From contig CM034548.1 in NCBI GenBank assembly GCA_020055645.1, positions 32,290,201 to 32,354,200 of the forward strand: a DNA stretch of 64,000 bases, written 5' to 3'. This stretch comes from Tomocerus qinae (taxonomy: Eukaryota > Arthropoda > Collembola > Entomobryomorpha > Tomoceridae). This document shows positions 1 to 11,600 of this stretch, in pieces. Below the pieces are notes generated by a model. That model was not told where the DNA came from and searched no databases. It worked only from the letters and a program-made list of their open reading frames with translations. The number at the start of each line of letters is the position of its first letter. Positions within the stretch are counted from its first letter, which is position 1. Made by a program: the position numbers and the translations under genes.

Positions 1-299
1 TTGTAAGCGTTGTAAAAGTTTCAAAAAATTTAAAAATTATTTCCAATTGAATCCACAAGGTATCGTGCAGCATTTCATACGACGTTGACTAATTTTGAAA
101 TATGTAAATCACAGTGTGCCATGTAGTATGCAAGGATTCATCGCTGAGACTTTCATTCCAAGACTGTAAAACTGCATTATGTAAATGAAGCTGAAACCCT
201 CAAAGGACGATCAGTACCAAGCAGTTAAGTAGCTTAAACTTCATCAAATTCACGTGCGCATGAAATTTTGAATGTGGCAGCCATTTTCTCATCATTCTG

Positions 300-440
300 C
301 TTTCTGACGCCATTGTTACATTTTGTTCGAGATCAAAGTGACAGAAGTATTTGATTGAAAAAGTATTAATTTATGCAAAGATTCGTAAGATCGACCTACT
401 ATCCGACCTACGATCCGACCTACTATCCGACCTACGATCC
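300..440 (+). other. Probable 5' exon 1 of the chromodomain gene (left end uncertain)
   Basis: The exon ends at GATCC|GTAAGT (donor 441), an excellent splice donor. An ATG at 373 (weak context, T at -3) opens a frame across a fourfold 12-bp repeat, coding for two copies of TYYPTYDP, and reaches the donor without a stop. Two GCCAT motifs at about 290-315, next to pyrimidine-rich sequence, may belong to the promoter, so the left end is a guess. Linking this exon to the chromodomain gene is inference from splice signals, phase and strand. Confidence 0.5.
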
Positions 441-441
441 G
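392..441 (+). repeat. Fourfold 12-bp tandem repeat (CGACCTACKATC)
   Basis: Four copies at 392-403, 404-415, 416-427 and 428-439, alternating T and G at one position so that the true period is 24 bp, followed by CG. The repeat length is a multiple of three and sits in the open frame from ATG 373. The last copy runs directly into the splice donor. Confidence 0.9.
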
Positions 442-521
442 TAAGTTTTGACAATATCCCTTGTAAGATTATGACATTTAATTAAGGAAATACTCTGGTA
501 ATACTTGTGTCTTAATTACAG

Positions 522-614
522 TGACTATCTGCGAAGGATTGCAATCGTAATCGAGCGAGGCCCAAGTGTACTGAAGAGCCGACAAGTATTTTATCATCAC
601 TTCTTATTCTTCTG
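522..614 (+). other. Probable 5' exon 2 (93-nt symmetric cassette) of the chromodomain gene
   Basis: Lies between TGTCTTAATTACAG and TTCTG|GTAAGT, both strong signals. It is exactly 31 codons long, enters and leaves in phase 2, and is open in the frame set by the ATG at 373. Joined to the probable acceptor at 3086, that frame ends at once in TGA formed across the junction. If exon 2 is skipped, exon 1 runs in frame into the chromodomain ORF. Confidence 0.5.
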
Positions 615-2268
615 GTAAGTGGAAACTTATGTACTGTAGATATGAATGTCAAGAAAGGATGGTATTAAATAGTATTATAGATTTGAGGTCTCATTAAGAT
701 GTTTGTAGATTCCTAAATTGCATAACCATTTCAGGAATTTTGGTCTGAATTCTCAGCAGTAGTGTTAGATCCAATGACATTAAGGAATAGAATGTGTCAC
801 CGACTTTGGTATTTTGTTGCATAATTGTTATATAAAGCCAGTATAATTTAGTAGGTCCAGGTTAAGGTTAGGTATATTTACGTTTTGCGTATAGTGTGGA
901 TGTTTGGTATACTTTTGTGTACTGCTCAATTTAAAGTTATTATTGTAGTATAATGTGTGTAAATTGGTAATGTAATGAAGTGCTGTATATTTTGTATGTA
1001 TTATGTAATTGCTTTGGATTGTACTGGGCGGCTGCATGAAGATATGTGTATTTAGATTGAACAAAATTGACAGATCTGATTTCATGAAATGAAAAAGACT
1101 ATTGCGACTTATTAGGAACGGACACAGAGTTAGTACAGCTAGATTGTGAGGTCTAATAAGTAGAGCATGTAGTAAACGTATATGAATAGTTGATGGAGTA
1201 ACATAAATGGCATATTATACGTACCTGTACCGCAATATTAAATTTTTAGAATGAGATATTGGATTGCTTGTTATCTTCACCTTCAATGGTTGGCTTTTGT
1301 TATGAGGCTGCTGTCTGAAAATGTCCTTGTATAGTTTGCTATCGAATTTAATCTAGATTACATATACGGTAGATTGGGTAGATTACGTAATTACGTAGAC
1401 TAGGGAAGAAGTAATGAAAATCATTACGCCTGGATGCTACCTTATAATTATTACGATAATCACAAAGAAGTTATACATAATCCAGAGTCAGACGTAGCCT
1501 CGTTCATTACGATTTTGTTGCCTGAGTGAAAGCGCCCCTTATTATTAGTAAGTAGGCTGAGAAAGCCTGTAACTTAGTCACTCACAACTACGATGTACCA
1601 ATTAGCACAAACAGTCGTAATAACGCCTATAATTATTTCTGATAATCTAATTAGTAGTACCATTTTCATTGCATACCATTTATAGTATCTATATTTTCCA
1701 GTTTTCCAAGTCGTAAGAACATATAATAGATAAGATAGTCTCTTTCTTCAGTTCCTCTGGTGATGTTAGTTAGTGTGTTCATATATCCTTCGTAATTTCA
1801 TATTCATCTAGTCTATATTTACCTACGTCACTAAAACCCAGTAACAGTACTAATTTGTAGTAAAATGACTAACGATATATAACGAAATAGACGAAATAAT
1901 AACTCTATGTAAAATGGCTAATTGCTCTTAAAATGAACCTATAGGTACTTTGAATTGAAATGTGTATTTACAACAACCACAAAACGGCAGAGGTGTGGAT
2001 ACCATGTAGAATGTTTACCATTAATTTCAGTCACAGCAATGTGTAGAATTATAAAATAAATAATAATGGCTGTCCGTACATATCATTAATGTAATAATCT
2101 CATAATTACAGCTAGGTTAACCTATGATTACGTCCTAACTCTCTCTTACAATTAGTAACAACAGTATGATTACCTCACAAGTACAAATACTAGAATATTT
2201 AGGGTAACTTCTCGTTCGTATCGGTAGAAACCATCGCATTATCGGAGAAACAATGTGACTTAAGAAGA
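615..2268. other. FucTA 3' UTR/flank and part of chromodomain intron 1
   Basis: AT-rich sequence downstream of FucTA on the minus strand and, on the plus strand, the left part of the proposed intron 615-3086. Only short, compositionally biased open frames occur on either strand, and I see no domain. Confidence 0.6.
1347..1352 (-). terminator. FucTA: Candidate poly(A) signal of FucTA (ATTAAA)
   Basis: I see no minus-strand AATAAA between the FucTA stop (2269) and the chromodomain 5' exons. ATTAAA here is the best variant and would give a 3' UTR of about 0.9 kb. Weaker AATATA variants lie closer to the stop. Confidence 0.2.
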
Positions 2269-2686
2269 CTAGACGTTATTTTGGATCTGATGATAGTTGG
2301 TGTTATAGTTGTGATAAGTACTTTGTTTATCGTAGTAGTCAGCGGCGAAAATGTCTGGTTGATTTCGCCAAGAGCGTCGGGTACAAACGTTCGAACCTCG
2401 CCACCATTTATTGAAATCGTCGTAGTAGCGAGGTTTGTGATCAGAACGCTCTGCGTAATGTACCATGGCACAAAGGCGACAGAAGAAATGGGTGTTGACA
2501 AATTCCCCTGTACCTTTCCATTTAAAGTATTCGTTGTACAACTCGTCATTCGAGTCTAATTGATGCAGATAAGCCGCCAACTCTTTCGGGGAAGCAAAAT
2601 CGTCCACATGAATGTAGGATTTCTCAGGCGCCACTCTTTTGTAGTCATCTGGATGTGCCCCCATCACAATAGGAAGAACTTTGTTT
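2269..2686 (-). CDS. FucTA: FucTA exon 3: C-terminal catalytic domain and stop
   Basis: 418 nt following the acceptor TTTTTGATTTTCAG. It codes for NKVLPIVMGAHPDDY, SYIHVDDFASPKELAAYL, DELYNEYFKWKGTGEF, the FFCRLC cysteine pair and WWRGSNVCTRRSW, then a divergent Tyr/Asn-rich tail of about 30 residues before the stop. The cysteine pair and the tryptophan-rich end are typical of core alpha1,3-FucTs. This exon sits in antisense orientation inside the large intron of the plus-strand chromodomain gene. Confidence 0.94.
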
Positions 2687-5600
2687 CTGAAAATCAAAAA
2701 TATTGTAATACATTAATTATCTCGTCCCGATTTGGCAATTCTTAGGATTAGCAATCCAAAATATGCATTAATTAGAGTTGCTAACAATGTTTCAAAGGAA
2801 CAAGATGATCTAATCAACTGTAATGTCAAATATAATCATATTGGTGCATAAGATTTATTTATTTCCAAGTGTAATGCAAGATATAAGTACGATAGTTCTC
2901 TAAATTTCATTTTTGGTAGCTAATGCAAATGATTTGAGAAATAACATCCTAGAAATACAGATATGTAGCTACAACCAATAATTTCCGTCCTAAATTCTTT
3001 TTATTCTTCAGGACAATCGTTATCTGTCTTAATTCAAGTTATCTGATAAATTTCTGAATGTATCATGGTTATATTTATGTTTGTAGATCCCCAACGAAAA
3101 TGTCGGAAAGGGGGGGAAAAGCCGAAGCTTCGACCAGTCGCCCACCAATCCCTAAAATCCTTTTAAAAAGGGAAGGGGATGAGTGGAAAATTGCAAGGAA
3201 TGAGGAAACTTTCTCTGAGAGGAATCTGAGGTCACGAAGAAGGAGGCAATATGGCGAGGAGGAACACAACGATGACACGCACCCTGTCCCAGACATTTCT
3301 ACTGGAAGGATTGCAAGAAGTACCTACCTCGTCGAGGCCATAGAATGGCATAAGGTGGTAGACGGAAAACTATTCTACTTTGTCAAGTGGTTGAATTGGC
3401 CTCCGTGAGTCTCTTTAATTGGTTCAAATTAATTATTTCAAATTTTGCATGAATTAACGTACATAAAATATTTTGATGTTTTTAGAACTAAGTAATAAAT
3501 ATGATGTTTTTGTTTCTAGGACCCACAACACCTGGGAGAGGGAAGAGAACTTGGCAAATTGTCCCCAGTTTGTTCAAAGATACCTAAACAAAGTTAGGAA
3601 GTTTCAAGAAAAAAATGGAGATGTGGACTACCGGCCCTATCAGAGCTCCCCGGAAAGTACTCATGAATAAGAGAGAAGAATCTGAGTGTAATATTGTAGT
3701 TTCCATTTGACATCCACTGTAAGTTATTCCTAATGGCTAGTTTAAATTTTGTAACTATCAATTAAGGAATTAGTTTTTTACAACGTGGCAGAGCAAATGT
3801 TCAATGATATGCTCAATGAAATGTAGAAATCTATTAATGTACTCTTAATATGACATATCTGGCAGATTTTTTGTAACATAGCTAAATATTATAACTTACC
3901 CGATTTACATGGTTGAACATACTAAAAGTTATAGTTAGTTAGTTTCTTAGGTTATTGCACATACACTTTAGCAATATTTATAGGTTTAATTGTGGTGAAA
4001 GTAGAAAAATTTAATTTAAGGTTGACATTGAGCTATGTTAATAGTTAATTAAGCTATATTGTCAAGCCACTAATTAAAAACGTCTAACAGTAGCAAAGCT
4101 TTTAATGTTGAAAGCTTATAAACTGGAAGACTACAAATAAAGTTTATATGTTAATTACAAAAACTACAAGATTGAAAAGGCTGACCTAGCATAGCATTGA
4201 TTCTATTACCTAACTGTTGCTATAGTTTTATGCTTAGTTAATCTGCAGACTAATTAAACCAAGTTCATATTGGGTAAACTGAGGAGGGACCTATTATGCT
4301 GTTATACCAGGATTAAGATTTCCAAAGGGGAATAATTTCAAAACGGTCTTATCTGCAATAGTGAAAGTAGTTTTAGGAATAAGATATTGAGAATCATATC
4401 GACGGAATGTATAGGATATAAGTACATTGATTTTGGATGAAAACTATTTTGGGATTATGATTCCCTAATATTAAGAACGTGAATAGGCTTGTAAAGTAAG
4501 TAGAAGAATAGCAAATACTAAGATTTACGATTGCAAAGGAAAGGTTTCATCCCTTTGGCAGTAATTCATCTAAAGAGAGATTTATATAGAAAGAGGAAAG
4601 TAATTTCTGTTAATAACTCATAGAATTCCAATCCAGATATTGAATAGCAAGCACATAGAAAATTAGGCTTGATCTGAAAAAGAGTTTCAACACTCGAGTA
4701 CATGAAATATATTTTGTATAGGTAGTGGGTTGGTATAATAGGACCTGATTCTCGAGTTAGGTTACAGAACGAAGGTAATAAATAATTTTCAAGGAGTGGT
4801 GTCAATTTCTTTGTAGCAGTAAATCGATGATATAGTTTCTTTATATTTTGTCACACTTGTGCGGGGAACTAATTGCGTCCAAATAAGTAGTAAGGTGGTT
4901 AGAACTGGGAAAGTTGTTTAGGGAATAGGATAAAAGGTAATTTTGAAATGTCTTGTGTGGCGATGTCAGTCAGCAATGTTCATTTGAGTCGTTGGTAACC
5001 CGTGTAAAGAGCAGTGAGGAAACTGCCTTTCTCTTGTTCAGTGGTTACGTGGTAACTGAAGTATTTAGACACATAGATAGGCAGTAGTCGTGGTAGATCC
5101 TGAGACAGATATATAGACAAAGTTGTAAAAAGTATTCGCTGTAATAAGTAAGTATGTAGGCCAATGCGGAATTTCCCTTCTACTATCCCCTGCTTATAAT
5201 ACACCTATTTGCTATCTACATGCAAAAGTAAGCGTTGTACTTTCCTACAGATACGTAGGTAAGTATTTCGAAAGTTTTTTTTCTTCTTTTTGTCTCTCGT
5301 AAGTTCCCAGTCCGAAACTGAGCTACAAATGGCAACGTGAATAAAAAAGTCAAAGTAAATGGAGAAACGTATCCCCGACTGAACTACAGATAAGTATTAC
5401 TTACAACTTGCATGAGTAGAGCTGCGGAACCTTTTCTACTCGACAATTCTTATCTGATAGTTGTTACCCGAGACAATTCTTACTCAGGCGTTAAGGAAAG
5501 TTGTAGATAACACCTCCACAGCCCACCTAAATAACACAAGGACGACTTTCTCAATTCTAGTATTTATTCAATCGAACGTTTGCCCAATTTACTAAACCTA

Positions 5601-8600
5601 TAATTTTCATATAGAACTGATCACATTTCCACTATTTCAAAAAAAAATTTGTCTCAGTATTTGGAAATTGCTTAGGTATTTCCATTTATTTCTTGGAAAG
5701 TTTAGGTTGTAAAATGTTAGATTATCTGATGTAAAAGTTTTTGTATTGCATTTCAATATAGTGGAAGGATTATATAAGGCTTTATATTGACCACACGACT
5801 GTAACAGGCAGATAGAAAAAGATATTAGATCTAAATGAATAAAAATTACCTATTTTCCTTGGGATTCTAGTATCCTAAAGATAAGGAAGAAATGTATTGG
5901 CTATTACTGCTGGAGTACATGAATAGCAATGCTATAAATATTGTACGTTTCCCCAATCTGTTACATTGCAGTATTCTATAGTGTGAGACATAAGTACAGG
6001 AAGAAGATAAAGTACAGATGGATATCTTATTAAAATACGCACTCATTATTTACGACTGGTTACTCTACCATAAAATACACATCATGAAAGAACTAAATCG
6101 AACGGCGACTGAAACTATAGGATACAATAAATATAGAGCATTTTTTTTCTTGCGCACTATTTGTTTTTCCTGATGAAATATTAGTCTGTGGGAAGTATCC
6201 ATGTATCTATGTGGATAGTTATTTCTTTAGAAAACGTCAAGCTGTAGTTGTAGTGCTACAGTGAAAGAAATGAAAGAGTATCAATAAGCAAAATGGTATA
6301 AAGAAAGCCATTTGCTATGCATTTAGAGTAGGACTTACTGCTTTAGATTTATGAATGTAGAATGTAACAATAGAAAGAATCCCTATTAACAAGAGTCCGG
6401 GTTGAGAGTGTTCTCGAGATATTTCTTTTTTAATGTCGCTCCTACTCTTTTCCCAATAAATAAATGTTCTCATCAGGGTTCACTTTTTTGGCGTCAACAG
6501 CATTGAAGGAGGCAAGCGTGTTTGAATTACTTGATATAAGTATACTTCTAGTACATTATAATGTTATCTTTTGTCTATGTAAACCATTCACCCATACATA
6601 TTCACTTCTGATTCTATTTTTTGGGGCTTCCTTTTAAATTTTTCTATGGATAAGTAGTAGAAAAGGCTTTCGTGTAATCCATTAGAAGTGAAAGGTTTTT
6701 TAGCAGCTATGGAGAGTTTAAGTCATGGTTAAAAAAAACTTTAGTTTACATTATTTCTCCGCCATTATGCACAAACTATTAATATTAGTCTTTTGTAAAG
6801 GAGAGAGCTATTTACTAAGCATTAAAGAATTTCTTTGTTAAATGTACAATATTTTTTGGCATCCTCAAGAGTATCTAAATAACATGGGAAAATGTATTTG
6901 CCATTGCGCCCTGGTGGTGAAAGGATTCACAATGCACGGACACAAAACGTATTTCATTACATAGATACGGTTTTCCAATCGAAAAATGTATCTTTTGCTC
7001 TGGGAGTCCCTTCTCTGGTTTGGTTTGCATTCAGACGGGAATAATTTCCATTTATATTGCATTTTGATTCCTGTGGCAATGTTGCAGTGAGCACAGCTCG
7101 GAATATTTGTATTCTACCAAATATGCATGTATGTAGCAGTATGTATTGATTCTACGTTGGGATATCAACTTTCACTTGCTTTCTCTATACATAGTGCTAA
7201 TATGCAGCATCTTGTACGCTCAGCTTATCGTTAGCGCATTCTATGTACTGACAAGGTCATTTGTTTGTAATGTAAACCAACTACGATTTCCATAAATATA
7301 TCCATAAAACCAAAGGACTTGGTAGTCACATTGGAAAAGCCATTACTTCAGCACTGCTCTTTGGTTGCGGTTTAAAATGCTAATAACATTTCTACTTGAA
7401 CTCATTTATGAGATTTGATCAGCTCCTCATCTTTGCTCCAATTTACTCCACTTATGATTTGACTTTTCCTTGATGACTCAGATCTACGGAAATCCCGACA
7501 GTCACTTTCATTTCATTCCGAATATTTTAACTCATGGCTCAGAGGGATTATATGGATAAAACCAACAGGATTGAATACATTACTCCTACATCACATAAAA
7601 GACACTATACCCAAATATAACAAACCAAACATGACCAAATATTCTCAACATAAATAAAAAGTTGTAATTCCTTGGGAAAAGTCATACTACACCTTACATA
7701 ACTCTTTTGCCTTCCGAGAAAGTCAAACTTTTGTTTAAGTTGCTATCTTAAAAAACCTTTTAATTACATGGCAAATAAAAAGTAAAGACGTCAGAAGGAA
7801 ATTAAGGTTTCCATTTTTAATTAAACAAAATTCCTTCATGGAAATTGTCAATAAAATATCAAGACTTCTACGAATACACGAGAAAGTGTGAACCCCAAGT
7901 TCAGTTTCAAAGAAAAAGATGACATTTATTTGCTTAGGTATTCTGTACTTTTCCTTTGAAATAACTCCTTTCTTCTTCTCATTTTCAGAGTTCTTTGACA
8001 TAAATAAGAATACAGAAAATGATAGCAGCTTCAAGCAAGCATGGCTTCTATCTCTCCCTTTCTTCAAAATACATCTTCAACCATGATCTATGTTTTCCGA
8101 GAGTGGTTTCTTGAACATTTCAAAATCTTTGTATTGCACATTCTGCATTCTTATCTTAGCATTTATTATTATTATACCTATCTGAATGAGTTCAAGTTGG
8201 GAATGTAGATGGGGAATTTTCTAAGTAGATAGGTACATTCCGAATTTATTGTCTTCAGAATAATAGGAACAGAATATCAAAGCGATGTGTGCCGAATGGA
8301 AAAAGATATTTCATATCCCTCATTAAGTGTATTGCCCAGGAAAGACTTTGTCCAATTTACAGAATAGTCCCTCACTGACTGAATACGACGCAATAAAAGA
8401 ACCAAACCTACAGGGCTTGTCAGAAACTAAATCTCTGACCACATTTTTACCAATTAGTAGTTCAAAGAAATGACCCAACACATTCTACCTTTTGTAAGTG
8501 GTTCCAAATTTCTAATTTTAGAAATGTACAAATGCAATGTATTAGTTTTTTCTTTTCACTAAATGAATGTTAGATTTTAAAGACTGTATTTAACACACAA

Positions 8601-11600
8601 AACCAATCAGAATTAACAATAATGTTTCTTTTTGCAATAAAAATATAGCAATTGTGAGTTTATTATATTTCTGTTCTTGATTGCGTGCAAATATATTGCA
8701 TGATTCTGTTATCTATAATTATAAAGGGACGTACGTTTTTGTTGCTGTAAATTCTATTTCCACATGCATAAAAATAATAAAAATAGTACTTTACTCTAGA
8801 AATTAAATTATGCTTTTTCATTTTTTTTGCCTTTAGACTTAGAGTGTTTCGCGATAAAACTAATTCGCACAACATAAGAACTATGATTATAGTGTAGATT
8901 AACATGGATACAAGGCATAGCATATTAAACCCATTTAATTTGTCTCAACTTGGACAATTTTTGAACACGAACATAAGATAAATCATTGTATAGATCGTAA
9001 AGTAAGCGTATTGCGCGTGACCCTGTAGAAGGAACGACATTCTTTTGTTTTATCGGAGTTCGTGTCTTATCATTGTGATAGTAGCACAGTAGGGAAGTCA
9101 ATCGACGTCAGAAGGTTGCAGTACAATAGAGCGGAGATTACGGGGAGCGCTATTCGGGATTGGTATGGAGTAGTTTTAATTTTACTTTCATTTTGATTTG
9201 CTTTTTCATTTTCATCTCAATCTTCTTCAAACGTATCATAGTAATGATGGGATGACATAAAAAGTCAAGTGAAGGTAGGTTCTATATAATAACTATAAAG
9301 TTTCATGTCACGTTCCTTTTAAACATTAACATGTGTTGTTAGGGAGGAAAAGAAAAGAGTGGGGAGCATAAGACCGTGTTTTTGCTGCACTTGATGGAAT
9401 TTTCTTAGTCGAGCGAGTAAAGTGAAATGAAGAAAAGTCACGGACACTCCAAGCCAAAGAACCTGTACCGTAAAAATGGAGCTGCATCGTCTAGTGTAAG
9501 CTAACAATCGGGAGATGCTCAGACAATCGGCACAATGCTTTGGTTCTCACTGCACTTCTCCGAAGTGGATATGAAGACGGGTCTGAAGTGCTTATGTGTC
9601 TAATATAATGCTCTTGGTGAATGAGTGAGGAAAATTGTGTAAGGTTCAACTGACAAAGTGTCTACGGGAACTGCTGGAGCTGAGCAAGGTGAGAGAGACG
9701 CCTATTTGTAGCAAAAACTGGCGTGTGCGGTGTGATGTTCTCGGTGGAAAGTTACGCTAACTAACAGATGTGATGTGAGGAGAATAAAGTTCATAAAAGT
9801 TTTGATTTGAGCTGACGTGAGTGCAGCTCTTCGTCACTCACATTCTAACAATCTGAGTGATTTCAGCTCTCGAATCTCCTTCCAAATAACTCAGCCTTCA
9901 TTCCTACTATTTACTTACACCAGACAGACACTCCAGCACAATCTTTCTTTTCCACGCTCTGCCAACATCAATCTCCATAACATTCTTCTTTCTATTTGCA
10001 TATTGCAAGAAACAATAGCACTATGTACACATACCTACCTACCTACCTATATATACCCCCTTTCTATACATACATCTATCCACAATAAATGTTTCTCAAC
10101 AAACGCCAAAATAAGTTTTTTTTCTTTACTCCCATTTACAACTCTATACATACAAAAATGCACTTATTTTTCAACGAAATATTTACGACGCATTTTGTAC
10201 TATTTACTTCTCACGATTACATACAATAGAATACAAATACCAATAGAAAAAGTTTTATTAACATTGTGTAGCCCTTCTATTGTAAAACATGTTTTACAGC
10301 TCCAACCAAACTTAAGCCAATTTACTAGCTAAAGCAATAAATTATATTACATATTATAGGGCTTAAATGGCCTGCGTTGATATAGGATAGGACTATGAGG
10401 GAAAGGTGAGACAGAATGAAAGATAAATCAAACAACCTAAGTTATTCGTATCTTACTATTTCTATTTTGTTTATTGTTATTGAATTTATCAGTTGATTAA
10501 GTCCAATTAATTACCTGGCCGACAATTAATACAAATAGAATCTAACTGTGTGACAAATTAAATATTATTGTATTGTGTCGGCATTGGTATTATTGAACTT
10601 GAGGTATAAACGTATCCATCCCCGAGTTATAACACCATCAACTTATTAATATATTTATTACCAGTAACTTTTCATAGACCGATATTATACATACTGCCCA
10701 TATTCTACATTATAACGTGCATAACATTTTTAGTTACTTTCCAAGTCCAGAAATGATACAAAAATGTTCAATACAACAGCGGATTATAGGCTTTTTGTAT
10801 TTTAGATGTTCGGAATGTTCTGTTTTGTATTTTAACTCCGTCTGTACAGTCTTCTAGCATTCTCGTAATAAAAAGAAAAATGGAAAGAGTTTGGGATTAG
10901 ACTAGTGATCGGGCTGAACAGAAATCGATAAGTTAACTTTATGGTCCCACAACAGTGAGCATTTCGTTTTTGTTATATTTATTGAAGCAAAAAAGAATGT
11001 CATAATGTCAATAAAATCTGCCTGTATGTAGGAATCCAAGTTTGATACGCTAGAGAAAGTACGTACGGAGAAAATCATCGGTCCTTCATAATATTTCCTC
11101 AGCAAGACTTGTGTATCATTTTATACTTTCAATTATTGTAGAAATGTATGATTTCTGGTGGATTCTAACTGAATACGAATCTATCCACTCTATACTTTCC
11201 CTCGGAGTACACCTCCGTTTTCTTTGTTGTTGAAATGCAGGAAGAAAGCTAACGTTGGAGAAAGCTGAGATTCCGCTTTTACTTTAGGCTAGATTCCTCG
11301 CAATTTTATTTCATCTGCTACACGGTTCAAAGCTCACTATAGCTAATAGTATGAATTTCTTTCCGGGAGTTTAGCGTCTCCTTCGGCAAGTCCAGGAAAG
11401 GAGATCAGAATGGAACTGACTGAAATGTTACTTAATCGCCCGAAGAAACAACGTAACAATAGCGTCGCCTCTTCATGCTGTATTTCACTACAGAATATTA
11501 TATTACCACATTGTTTTCACTACCTTGCTTTTGTCGCATTCACTGTAACTGCATAGCCACAGAATACCTTGCCTATTCACAAATCCTTTTTCCGACTATA

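Noticed and set aside
3058-3099. Upstream in-frame ATG at 3058 adding fourteen residues to the chromodomain protein
   Set aside because: A probable 3' splice site (TTTGTAG) falls between it and ATG 3100, and the added residues look like intron translation. ATG 3100 also has the better context.
5238-5268. Eight-base micro-exon between CTTTCCTACAG and GTAAGT
   Set aside because: No plus-strand gene is supported here, and short AG...GTAAGT pairs are expected by chance in this AT-rich DNA, where TACAG and GTAAG words are common.
9817-10332. 171-codon open frame in FucTA intron 2
   Set aside because: It begins with GTG and lies in C/T-rich DNA with few stops. No domain-like pattern.
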